In this document: one piece after another, positions 18,828 through 27,971 of the stretch | How the letters are laid out: each line of letters begins with the position of its first letter | Numbering within the stretch: the stretch's first letter is position 1 | NCBI GenBank assembly: GCA_022510505.1 | Contig: JAFLTL010000002.1 | Coordinates: 1 to 64,000, forward strand | Source: Muribaculaceae bacterium | Lineage (GTDB): Bacteria > Bacteroidota > Bacteroidia > Bacteroidales > Muribaculaceae | DNA: 64,000 nucleotides | Direction of reading: 5' to 3' | Notes under the pieces: generated by a model | Told to the model about the DNA's origin: nothing | Database searches by the model: none | What the model saw: the letters and a program-made list of their open reading frames with translations, nothing else | Program-made: the position numbers and the translations under genes

Positions 18828-20666
18828 TTAAATTTCTTTTCTTACTCCACCTTTATCGGCCGATGTAACCATTGAAGCATAGGCTCTCAAAGCTTTAGAA
18901 ACCTGACGGTTTCTATTATGAGGAGAAAAAGCGTCTTTACCACGTGACAATTCTTCTTTCCTTCGCAATTCCAATTCTTCTGGGCTCAGAACGACATTAA
19001 TAGACCTTTCAGGTATGTTTATTTCAATGATATCACCATCTCTGACAAGTCCTATCTCTCCTCCATCGGCAGCCTCGGGGGAAACATGACCAATTGATAA
19101 CCCCGATGTTCCGCCTGAGAAACGGCCATCGGTAATCAATGCGCATTCCTTTCCTAAGTGTTTGGATTTCAAATAGCTTGTTGGATAAAGCATTTCCTGC
19201 ATGCCTGGACCGCCCTTGGGACCTTCATGAATTATGACAACGATATCACCGGCCTTAACCTTATCTCCAAGAATGGCATCTACAGCTGCCTCTTGTGACT
19301 CAAACACCTTTGCCGGCCCTCTGAAACGGAATATGCTTTCATCCACACCTGCGGTTTTAACAACACATCCGTCTTTTGCGATATTTCCTTTCAGAACGGC
19401 AATACCACCATCCTGCACATAGGCGTGTTCCTTATCTCTAATGCAGCCATTAATCCTGTCAGTATCCAAAGAAGAATAATAGGACATTTGACTGCCGAGT
19501 TTAAGATTCTTCTTCTCGCCTGGTGCGCTCTTCCACCATTCTTCCACCTCGTCGGATGGTGCACTTCCGTCAACCGCCCATCTTTTAATAGCCTCACCTA
19601 ATGTCATTCTGTCAACCCGGTTGACATCGTCATCTACAAGACCATTGTCAGATAGAATCTTCATTATTGAAAGAATTCCTCCCGCACGGTTGACATCTTG
19701 GATGTGATAATGGGAATTAGGAGCAACCTTACAAAGGACCGGGGTGACCCGCGACAACCGGTCTATATCGTCCATGGTAAATTCAACACCTGCCTCATGA
19801 GCAATTGCCAAAAGATGAAGCACTGTGTTTGTAGAACCACCCATTGCTATATCCAATGTCATCGCATTTAATATTGCAGCTCGTGTTGCGATATTTCTGG
19901 GAAGTACTGAATCGTCACCGTCCCGATAATAGGCAAAAGTATTGTCTACAATTTGCTTTGATGCCCTTTTGAAAAGTTCCTTACGATTTAAATGTGTGGC
20001 GACAATTGTTCCGTTTCCGGGAAGAGCCAATCCGATTGCCTCGTTCAAGGAGTTCATTGAGTTGGCGGTGAACATACCCGAACAGGAACCACAAGTAGGA
20101 CAGCCAGCCATTTCGACTTCCCTGACTTTTTTATCATCAAGAGAGGTATCGGCCGAGTCTATCATAACATCAATCAAATCAAGATAGCGGTCTCCAAGTT
20201 TTCCCGCCTCCATTGGTCCTCCTGAGACAAATATGGTTGGGATATTGAGTCTCATGGAAGCCATCAGCATGCCAGGTGTGATTTTGTCGCAATTGGATAT
20301 GCAAACCATTGCATCGGCTTTATGGGCATTAACCATATATTCGACACTGTCGGCTATCAAATCACGGGATGGGAGAGAATATAACATTCCGTCATGCCCC
20401 ATGGCTATGCCATCATCTATTGCAATAGTGTTGAACTCTGCCGCGAAGCACCCCGACTTTTCAATTTCTTCTTTAACGTATTGTCCGATTTCATGTAAAT
20501 GAGTATGACCGGGAACAAATTGAGTGAAAGAATTTACTACGGCAATTATGGGTTTACCAATTTGAGATTCCTTCATCCCATTGGCACGCCACAAAGCTCG
20601 GGCTCCGGCCATACGACGTCCTTGTGTCGAAGTAAAACTTCTTAAAGGTATCTTATAATCTGCCAT
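18828..20666 (-). CDS. ilvD: Dihydroxy-acid dehydratase
   Basis: A 612-residue iron-sulfur dehydratase converting dihydroxy-isovalerate and its C6 homologue to the 2-oxo acids before valine and isoleucine. Cluster and metal ligands lie in [11 protein letters not shown] and [17 protein letters not shown], with the family motifs [27 protein letters not shown] and [10 protein letters not shown]. First gene of the run; ATG at 20666 about 40 bases after the predicted transcription start. No leader peptide rich in Ile, Leu or Val and no attenuator were visible in the short leader. Confidence 0.96.
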   Translation of the reverse strand: MADYKIPLRSFTSTQGRRMAGARALWRANGMKESQIGKPIIAVVNSFTQFVPGHTHLHEIGQYVKEEIEKSGCFAAEFNTIAIDDGIAMGHDGMLYSLPSRDLIADSVEYMVNAHKADAMVCISNCDKITPGMLMASMRLNIPTIFVSGGPMEAGKLGDRYLDLIDVMIDSADTSLDDKKVREVEMAGCPTCGSCSGMFTANSMNSLNEAIGLALPGNGTIVATHLNRKELFKRASKQIVDNTFAYYRDGDDSVLPRNIATRAAILNAMTLDIAMGGSTNTVLHLLAIAHEAGVEFTMDDIDRLSRVTPVLCKVAPNSHYHIQDVNRAGGILSIMKILSDNGLVDDDVNRVDRMTLGEAIKRWAVDGSAPSDEVEEWWKSAPGEKKNLKLGSQMSYYSSLDTDRINGCIRDKEHAYVQDGGIAVLKGNIAKDGCVVKTAGVDESIFRFRGPAKVFESQEAAVDAILGDKVKAGDIVVIIHEGPKGGPGMQEMLYPTSYLKSKHLGKECALITDGRFSGGTSGLSIGHVSPEAADGGEIGLVRDGDIIEINIPERSINVVLSPEELELRRKEELSRGKDAFSPHNRNRQVSKALRAYASMVTSADKGGVRKEI

Positions 20667-20714
20667 TACATTTCAATAATGTGTCGAAAAACATATTTAT
20701 TAAACCGATTCCGA

Positions 20715-20746
20715 CAAAATTACTCCCTTTCAATGTAGTTGACAAA
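20715..20746 (-). promoter_or_regulatory. Consensus promoter of the ilvD-led operon
   Basis: On the minus strand TTTG (CAAA at 20743-20746) is followed after exactly 20 bases by TAATTTTG (CAAAATTA at 20715-20722). This fully matches the Bacteroidetes vegetative promoter. It sits upstream of ilvD and just after the terminator of the tamB-tamL unit. Confidence 0.75.
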
Positions 20747-20750
20747 TAAA

Positions 20751-20775
20751 TGCACAAGATTTTTACCCTTGTGCA
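20751..20775 (-). terminator. Terminator after tamL
   Basis: An 8-bp inverted repeat, TGCACAAG at 20751-20758 and CTTGTGCA at 20768-20775, encloses a nine-base loop. On the minus strand it is followed by TTTATTTG. It lies 19 bases after the tamL stop and directly before the ilvD promoter. Confidence 0.6.
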
Positions 20776-20793
20776 CGATTTAAAATCTGTCAC

Positions 20794-23097
20794 TTAGAAC
20801 GGATATCCGATCGCCAAATGGAAGGCCAATGATTTTCCGAAGGATTTCATGTTATAGTACCCATGTTTACCTGTATCATATGGAGCATGGATTCCGATTC
20901 CTAGGTCGCCTCGAATGACGAACATGCTAATATCGACTCGCAAACCGAAGCCCGTTCCAACAGCCAGATCCTTGAAAAAAGTCTTGGCCTCAAGTTTACC
21001 TCCCGGGCGATCAGGGTCATTCTTTAAAAGCCATATATTACCGGAATCAAGGAAAACAGCGCCATGAAGTATTCCAATTATGGGGAAACGATATTCTACA
21101 TTCCATTCAAATTTAAATGTACCGGTTTGATCGAAATATCCATAACGTTCGCCATAGGGAGCCCTGTAGCTACCTGGTCCAATAGACCTGACAGTAAAAG
21201 CCCTTATAGAGTTAGCTCCTCCAATGTAGAACTGTTCCGAATAAGGCACTTGTTTGGAATTTCCGTAAGCATGAGCCGCTCCTACAAGAATTCTTGTAAC
21301 AAGCCAGTCATCACGTCTGAATCGGTGATTATAAACGAATTGCGTCTGTCCTTTTAAGAACTGAGAGAAAGGTGTTCCAAACATCTTCTTCTCTCCATGA
21401 GAACCGGCCAATGACCATATCCCAGCAAAAATATTACCGGCTTCCTGAATTGTGAAAGTCCAGTTAATTGAATTCCTGTAGTTTAATAGGCGGTTATAAG
21501 TGTAGGTATAGGAAATTTGTGGAATGAATGTATTTTGGAAGCTCAATGCTATTGCAGGATTCATTTCACAGATAGAATCGAATGCTTCAGTAGTGTGAAG
21601 AAGATTAGTATAAGTCAGTTTAAACAAAGATAGAACATTGCTGACATGGGAAGAATACTGCCAGTCATATGTAAAGCCGGTATTAAACTGCAGCATCTTG
21701 AAATAATGGGGACGGTTTAAAAGATCAGCTCCAAGATTTATGCGGGTCCAATTCAAATTACGTCTTCGATTAACGATACCCGGCGCTAACATCCGGGGGA
21801 ATGCCAATGAAGTGTTGAGTCCGAATTCATAGGAATTGAAAACATTCCCATTGGAACCTTCGTGGCCTGTTTCCCATTCATAAGTTGCATTTAAACGTAC
21901 GCTAAGCTGCTCTCCTCCTCCGAATATATTTCTATTGGTAACACCGGCAACCAATCCGGGGCCCAAATAGCTATTTGACTTCGAAGAAACATTGACCTCG
22001 ACCGAAGCTTCTATTGGTGCATCCAACTGACATTCTATCATAACATTCAATCGAGGATCGGTCTTTTGTTTCATCGTATCGCGTACTACTGCAATATCAA
22101 TTTGATTGAATATTCCCAGTCGTGAGAAATAGGTTTGAGTTCTATCCATATCTCTAACCGAGAATGTCTTTCCTTCACGGAATGCAAGACATTCAGGTAT
22201 GATTTTCTTCCTTAGCCGAGATGGCTGCATTTGAATTAAAGTACAGTTTCTCATAGGTATCGTGTCGGGTACTCCCCCTCCATGATGACGTTTGACTACA
22301 ACTGTTATATCTCCGGTACGGTATTTAGTCAGAACTATGTCTGGGATGTTACGGGCCACACTCAACCTAAGCAATATTCTCCCGGGTTTTTCTATACTAT
22401 CGGCTAAGTATTCTATAAACTCCGGTCTAAAAAAATAATATCCCCTGTTTCTAACACTGTTCGCGATTCGATTTCTAACAACCGAAAGAGAGTCGGTACA
22501 ATATCTCGAGCCGGGTTGCAAATAGGTATCTTTTTTGGCAATTGAATCAATCAGCGAGAACAAAGGAATAGAGTCGGGCAGATATTCAATAGAGTCCAAT
22601 GGGTAAAAGGGACCCGTCACAACCTCATATGTAATAGAAGCCTTCTTCGGATTTTTACCGATATTTAGTTTATAGGATGCACTTCCTTGAAAAAAACCGT
22701 TATTGTCAAGAATCTCATCAATCATCTTCACTCTGACCTCGGGACGCACATCGGAAATCAGAACCGGTTCGCTGACCAGTTTCCGATATAGCCATCCCTT
22801 TAAGCCTTTAGAATCAGGGTTCCAATTGTTATAGACCCATAAACCCAAAGGGAAAGGATACCGTACTGATGGAGAAATAAGACAATTGTTTGGAGCTACA
22901 TTAACTGCTTCATCAACCTGACTTTTTACTGAAGATGGAAATTTCAGCGAGTCGCCGGAAGAGTCTATCTCAACTTTTTTTACTCCTGTGTAAAGATATT
23001 CGTCATTGGCAATTCTTTTTGTAGTCGAACATCCTTGGGTAACAAAGAATAAAGCTAAAATACAATAATATATGATTTTCTTTTTAGTCATGATCAT
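20794..23097 (-). CDS. tamL: Translocation and assembly module lipoprotein TamL (BamA/Omp85 superfamily)
   Basis: A 767-residue Omp85-family outer-membrane protein. The N-terminal signal ends in a lipobox-like FVTQGCSTTK, so the mature protein should be lipidated at the Cys, a trait of Bacteroidota TamL and unlike proteobacterial TamA. POTRA-like repeats occupy roughly 120-370 (for example TRVDLNVS-like strands and the FSVRDMDRTQTYFSRLGIFNQIDI repeat). A 16-strand barrel follows, with QFYIGGANSIRAFTVRSIGPGS, the strand-6/loop-6 VRGF-type motif, here IRAF. It follows tamB with a 14-base overlap and probably works with it in delivering molecules to the outer membrane. A second ATG exists at 23091. 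Confidence 0.85.
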   Translation of the reverse strand: MIMTKKKIIYYCILALFFVTQGCSTTKRIANDEYLYTGVKKVEIDSSGDSLKFPSSVKSQVDEAVNVAPNNCLISPSVRYPFPLGLWVYNNWNPDSKGLKGWLYRKLVSEPVLISDVRPEVRVKMIDEILDNNGFFQGSASYKLNIGKNPKKASITYEVVTGPFYPLDSIEYLPDSIPLFSLIDSIAKKDTYLQPGSRYCTDSLSVVRNRIANSVRNRGYYFFRPEFIEYLADSIEKPGRILLRLSVARNIPDIVLTKYRTGDITVVVKRHHGGGVPDTIPMRNCTLIQMQPSRLRKKIIPECLAFREGKTFSVRDMDRTQTYFSRLGIFNQIDIAVVRDTMKQKTDPRLNVMIECQLDAPIEASVEVNVSSKSNSYLGPGLVAGVTNRNIFGGGEQLSVRLNATYEWETGHEGSNGNVFNSYEFGLNTSLAFPRMLAPGIVNRRRNLNWTRINLGADLLNRPHYFKMLQFNTGFTYDWQYSSHVSNVLSLFKLTYTNLLHTTEAFDSICEMNPAIALSFQNTFIPQISYTYTYNRLLNYRNSINWTFTIQEAGNIFAGIWSLAGSHGEKKMFGTPFSQFLKGQTQFVYNHRFRRDDWLVTRILVGAAHAYGNSKQVPYSEQFYIGGANSIRAFTVRSIGPGSYRAPYGERYGYFDQTGTFKFEWNVEYRFPIIGILHGAVFLDSGNIWLLKNDPDRPGGKLEAKTFFKDLAVGTGFGLRVDISMFVIRGDLGIGIHAPYDTGKHGYYNMKSFGKSLAFHLAIGYPF

Positions 23098-26000
23098 GCC
23101 AATGGGGAAAGAGGAAATGGAACATGTGTTTAAGGGAATCCATCCGTTTTCTATAAGTAAACCCTACTCCGGTTTGGGTCACTTCACCTTCGAGTATACT
23201 TTCATAACCGGTGTGACGGAAAATCTTAATTACCATGGAACCCGACTTATTTATTATGTATTCAAAGGAGATATCACTAATCAGCTCCTGAGTGAAATCT
23301 TCATCAACGTCCGCGTCTGAGGTATAACTTCCTCCCACTACGATTTTGAAACGGTCATCGAATAAAGATTTGGAAACCCTATAACTATAGCTTGTTGCCT
23401 GTGACGTTACACCGTCAATAGTATTTTCATATTGATTGACACCGAACGACAAATCAACAGCCTTTATATTATTGGCGGCCCAAGTATTCAGAGTAGAACC
23501 CAAGAAAGCATAAAGAGCGTTCGCACCCAAATTTGCATCACCTTTTGTGCCTGGCCCGGAATAGATATTGGTTAGCAACAGATTCATAGCTTGTGATGCA
23601 CGTTGCGACGGCGACATCGAGGCCAATTCATTCTGTACGGTTATATCGTCATCGGTTGACAAGTCGAATGCGACATTCATATTCGAAAGGCTTCCTGTAA
23701 CGTCAAGTCCGATATTGAAATAAATCAGTCGAGAATTCTGTCCCTCCTGTGTCACATTAGCCCTTAGATGATCCACAGCATGAATGTTCAATATAGGATT
23801 TTCTATATCACCATGAAAATCGACATAACTTCCTTCTTGAAATGCAAACATTTTCTCAGTCATGAACGGAGGAGTATAACGGGCAAATCCATCATTTATG
23901 TTTATTCGTCCGGTCAAAGTTTGATGTCCCATGACATCTCTGGAATATTCCAGATCACCTTCAGGCTCTATAGATACCATATTTTTGCCATCCGAAGAAA
24001 GATCTACGTTAAGTTTTGCACCACGATCTATTTTAAGATTAGCTCTAACCGATAATAACATGCCTGTCAAGACAATGGAATCGGCTGCGTTAACTTCAAA
24101 AGAATCCGCAAAGTTCACAAATTTAACCAAATCATTGTTTGACCTTGATTGAAGTGCAGTCTTTCCTCCGCCAATCATCATATAACTGACATAAGTATTT
24201 CGAAGTATCGTGGCATCGGCATCAACCTTCAACAAACTCATATCACCCTTAGCCGAGGCATCAAGGTCTACAAATAATTTGCCAAAAACTTCAGCTTTCC
24301 CACGGGCTCGATCGGTTCCCAGAAGCTGTGTATTCTTTGCTGTCAGGCTCAAATCAATTCTCGGATTAATAAAATCTCTCATATTGACAGTACCATCTAT
24401 TATTAATGGATTGTCATTGGCTGCGCTTATAGTATAATTATCAAAAAGGACTATTCCAGTGTCAACGGGAATCTTAGCTTCACTTAAACGATATGTTTCA
24501 CCAAGAAGCCCCACATTCACCCCGGCGCTATCGAAATCTATGTATCCGTTAAATACCGGCGATTCGGTAGTGCCGGTTATATCCATTTTTCCATCAAGTT
24601 TACCTGAAAGACTTATACCGGCATCGTAGAGGAAAGGATTGGCGATTTTTAGAGGTAAACTTGTTATAGCCAGACTTAGTTGGAATGGATTTTGGGTTGT
24701 GTCGTTTAGCACACCATCAAGAGTTAAAACTTGCGTTGAATCTACCGAAAGTGAAGCCTCCGCATTCACGAATCCACCCTTTTTGGTAACGACATTCAAA
24801 CCGAGATCAAAAGTTCCTACTCGCTGTTTACCATAATAAAGATCGGCCAATTCTATATTTCCTTTACCATTGATCGACTTGTTTTGTTGAGACAAGGAAA
24901 CATTACCTGAGAGTAGCCCTTTAACAGGTGTGGCAAATGGATTAAGGGAAATCCAATCTGAGATTTGTATATTGTTTAAAGCCAAGTTTATCTCCTCTTG
25001 AGATTCAGTTCCTTCAATATGATCCGTATATAATCGGAGCGAACTCTTAGGATTGCTCAACGATAGGTTCGCATCAAGATGTTTGGAAGCGAAGTCAACC
25101 TTTATAAAGTTATCTTTATTCAAGGTCCAATCAGTATAACCAATGATAGGATAACGTGGCAGAAATCTAAGAGTGACTGTAGAATCGGCATACTGTGCTT
25201 TCAACCCTATATCAAAACCTGTTTTGTTAGCAGTGTTTTTTTGAATGAACCTAATCATGATCTCGTCACCACCTATTCTACCAGTCAAAGAAACATCGGC
25301 CCAATCTCCTGGTGAGTTAGGTCCGTTCTCCAAACGTGCAATTAAATCAAGTGAATCATTTTTTTGGAAAATATTTAAACTCAACGTGTCGGCACGAGAT
25401 TTCAATGATCTATATAAAGTCAGCTTTGATTTTAGATTCAATATTGAATCATTTATAATTTTGAGACTTAATGTATCAAACCGTTCTCCGGTAGAAGCCA
25501 TGAAGTTTCCTATTATATTTTTATTTCCTCCTTTTAGGTTGAAAATAAATGGAGGAAGGTTTTTCTGAAGTAAATCCACATTAACCCTCGAGTCATGGAC
25601 GCATGAATCTATTGCAGATTTTAAACCATCCAATCGATTGATTATAGAATCAAGAGGCAAAGGAGAACTAAGATTCACGGATAGGTCATGATCTAAAACA
25701 TCCAGTGAAGTTGACTTCCTATCGGCTTCAAAATGTAGGTTTAAGTTGGTAGTATAAATATTCCTCAAATCATTTTCCCACTGAATTGATGGGAAATTTA
25801 GGAAGGCATTTATATACATTGAATCAGTATCAATAGCAGCGTTTCCGTTAAACTGCAATGATCCCTCCGATTCCACTTTCGATAAGCCTAATTCATAGAG
25901 GTTTATATTGCTCAAGTTACCGTTCACGAACCAATTCTTCTGAACACCTACAAGATTCCCGTCTAAATCAAGATGTGCCTCTGCATACTCCATATCAGAA

Positions 26001-27838
26001 TCTAATCTTAATCTTGCATTCCCATCTTTTAGATTAAGTGAAAGGACAATATCCTCAAATCGTGAAGAATTGTAAGTTAACGATGATAAATCTAACCTCA
26101 CATCAGCAGTGGTCGTTGGTTTAAACAGGTCAAAACCATTGCCCTTAGCAGTTAGATTGGCCGAAACATCTCTAACTCCAATATCCGGAAGGAATGACTG
26201 AATTGGAAAGTCAACTACATTAAGATCCAAATCATAGGTCTCAGGTCTTAAATTAAGGTTTCCCAATAGTGAAATTTCTCCCTTATCGCTCTTGATTTCA
26301 ATGTCACCTTTTCCCCATCCATGATGGCAGGAAATATTCCCGGCAATCGTGAAAGGATACAATCTGATACCTTTACCTAATTTAGACTCAACCACACTCG
26401 GCTTAACAATATTGGAGTTGATAAGCGAACCATGGAAATTCAAATTAGCAGTTAAGTCCATAAATCTTCCCGACTGAAAATCGCTAACACTTCCTTCAGC
26501 AGATATATTGAGTAATCGTGGCAAAGTCAAATAAATTCTATTGACTTTTATATCATCCATGTTTCCACTAATTCTTGCTCCAAGGTCGACCGAAGTAGCT
26601 TTAGGAATATTTGCAAACAATGGAGCAGTTGATGGCATAAAATTAATTATGTCATAAGTGGACACATTCGCATCTAGATTAAGATCCACAGGACATTGTG
26701 ACGTAGTGGGATACCTTGGGGACACAAGTCCCATTTCTCCATTCATCGAAATATTGGAACCGGGTAAACACACTCTAAAGTCGGAGACTTTCATCAGACC
26801 GTCAATCATAGAAAACAAGCCTGAAGCATTCAGCGATAAGCCTGAGCGTTCATCGGCTTGTAATTTTTTTAGGGGTACAATAATATCGGGACCTGCATTG
26901 TAGAATGAATCCACTTTTATCTCAACATCGTTTACTTCAATGTAATTTAAATCGAATCCCCTTTGAGGCGTCGCTCCTAAAAGCGCATATATTGCCTTAT
27001 TAGCCGACAGACTTATTTCATCAACATTAATTTTCCAAAGCAATGAATCATTCAAAATACTTTCCTCCTCATTTCTGACCGATTGGTCATCATTATTATT
27101 CTGCGGAGGGAAATAAATGTAGGTTGCTATTACTTGATCTATATTTGCGCTTTTAACATCAATCTGTTGTTCATGCAAACTCACGGCTCCTGAATTCAAC
27201 AATAAGTCTCCAATTTTAGCTGACAGCGTATCAATTGAATTGTAAATGTGCATTTTGAAATCAACATCACTCATTTCTATCTGAGAAGCCAAAATATCCA
27301 TTGGTGGAGTTGTCGTCACTTCTGAGCTATCGGGTTTCTCCGGAGACTCTCCGTTAATAAACAATCTGACATCACACCCATTTATGTTTGTTTTATCAAA
27401 CTGAATTTTAGTTAATGGCAATGATATACTCAGGTCACTTACATTCAAAGTATCAATTCCCGCATTCAGATACAATAAGGAATCCGGGGTCCCTATTCTG
27501 AACGAGGCATCGGTGATGAAAACATCATCGGCTGCCACATTCATTTTAAGTAACGATGAAAGTTTAACAGGAAGGTCAGCATAACCAATCTTTGCCTCCA
27601 TGTCAGGAGCAATCCTAACCTCCAAATCATGCCCTTCTACATGGGTTGGAAATTTTAATCTTAAAGATCCGTAAGAAATATTAAGACCTTCCCCTTTATT
27701 GAGTGTAGATACAATTTTGTCAAAAACAAAATTCTGGACAGGAGGTATATATAGCAATACCAAAACAAGCAGAACCAAACCAATGACACCACCAACTAAC
27801 CATAAAAGATATTTTAAGATTCTTTTTAACAGCTTCAA
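23084..27838 (-). CDS. tamB: Translocation/assembly module TamB (AsmA/DUF490-like bridge protein)
   Basis: A 1584-residue envelope protein. A single membrane anchor near the N-terminus (about 10-31) follows the basic MKLLKRILKY. The rest is a very long run of alternating beta-strand sequence typical of the AsmA/TamB taco-shaped lipid-groove proteins. The C-terminal TamB domain (DUF490) lies at roughly 1150-1560, with GRININDGFARYTPPF and SMSPSQRASQAMNLLL. Such proteins span the periplasm and are linked to phospholipid transport and barrel assembly. The overlap with tamL supports a shared function. The gene is longer than E. coli TamB (about 1259). Confidence 0.85.
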   Translation of the reverse strand: MKLLKRILKYLLWLVGGVIGLVLLVLVLLYIPPVQNFVFDKIVSTLNKGEGLNISYGSLRLKFPTHVEGHDLEVRIAPDMEAKIGYADLPVKLSSLLKMNVAADDVFITDASFRIGTPDSLLYLNAGIDTLNVSDLSISLPLTKIQFDKTNINGCDVRLFINGESPEKPDSSEVTTTPPMDILASQIEMSDVDFKMHIYNSIDTLSAKIGDLLLNSGAVSLHEQQIDVKSANIDQVIATYIYFPPQNNNDDQSVRNEEESILNDSLLWKINVDEISLSANKAIYALLGATPQRGFDLNYIEVNDVEIKVDSFYNAGPDIIVPLKKLQADERSGLSLNASGLFSMIDGLMKVSDFRVCLPGSNISMNGEMGLVSPRYPTTSQCPVDLNLDANVSTYDIINFMPSTAPLFANIPKATSVDLGARISGNMDDIKVNRIYLTLPRLLNISAEGSVSDFQSGRFMDLTANLNFHGSLINSNIVKPSVVESKLGKGIRLYPFTIAGNISCHHGWGKGDIEIKSDKGEISLLGNLNLRPETYDLDLNVVDFPIQSFLPDIGVRDVSANLTAKGNGFDLFKPTTTADVRLDLSSLTYNSSRFEDIVLSLNLKDGNARLRLDSDMEYAEAHLDLDGNLVGVQKNWFVNGNLSNINLYELGLSKVESEGSLQFNGNAAIDTDSMYINAFLNFPSIQWENDLRNIYTTNLNLHFEADRKSTSLDVLDHDLSVNLSSPLPLDSIINRLDGLKSAIDSCVHDSRVNVDLLQKNLPPFIFNLKGGNKNIIGNFMASTGERFDTLSLKIINDSILNLKSKLTLYRSLKSRADTLSLNIFQKNDSLDLIARLENGPNSPGDWADVSLTGRIGGDEIMIRFIQKNTANKTGFDIGLKAQYADSTVTLRFLPRYPIIGYTDWTLNKDNFIKVDFASKHLDANLSLSNPKSSLRLYTDHIEGTESQEEINLALNNIQISDWISLNPFATPVKGLLSGNVSLSQQNKSINGKGNIELADLYYGKQRVGTFDLGLNVVTKKGGFVNAEASLSVDSTQVLTLDGVLNDTTQNPFQLSLAITSLPLKIANPFLYDAGISLSGKLDGKMDITGTTESPVFNGYIDFDSAGVNVGLLGETYRLSEAKIPVDTGIVLFDNYTISAANDNPLIIDGTVNMRDFINPRIDLSLTAKNTQLLGTDRARGKAEVFGKLFVDLDASAKGDMSLLKVDADATILRNTYVSYMMIGGGKTALQSRSNNDLVKFVNFADSFEVNAADSIVLTGMLLSVRANLKIDRGAKLNVDLSSDGKNMVSIEPEGDLEYSRDVMGHQTLTGRININDGFARYTPPFMTEKMFAFQEGSYVDFHGDIENPILNIHAVDHLRANVTQEGQNSRLIYFNIGLDVTGSLSNMNVAFDLSTDDDITVQNELASMSPSQRASQAMNLLLTNIYSGPGTKGDANLGANALYAFLGSTLNTWAANNIKAVDLSFGVNQYENTIDGVTSQATSYSYRVSKSLFDDRFKIVVGGSYTSDADVDEDFTQELISDISFEYIINKSGSMVIKIFRHTGYESILEGEVTQTGVGFTYRKRMDSLKHMFHFLFPHWHDHD

Positions 27839-27879
27839 TCCAAAATATTTTTATGAAGAATTCTACTTTTATTTCATTA

Positions 27880-27887
27880 CAAAGTTA
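27880..27887 (-). promoter_or_regulatory. -7 box TAACTTTG for tamB-tamL
   Basis: Minus-strand TAACTTTG (CAAAGTTA on plus) lies 41 bases before the tamB ATG. No TTTG is present at the expected distance upstream, so only half of the promoter is supported. Confidence 0.4.
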
Positions 27888-27917
27888 ATAATATTTTTTA
27901 TGTTGATTCTATGATAT

Positions 27918-27949
27918 TTTGCCGAGTATAAAGGAATATTTTAATTTTG
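27918..27949 (+). promoter_or_regulatory. Consensus promoter of the M49 peptidase-rpoN operon
   Basis: TTTG at 27918-27921 and TAATTTTG at 27942-27949 are separated by exactly 20 bases, an ideal Bacteroidetes promoter. The start codon at 27972 lies 22 bases after the -7 box. Confidence 0.75.
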
Positions 27950-27971
27950 TATGGACTAAATCCTATCGCTA

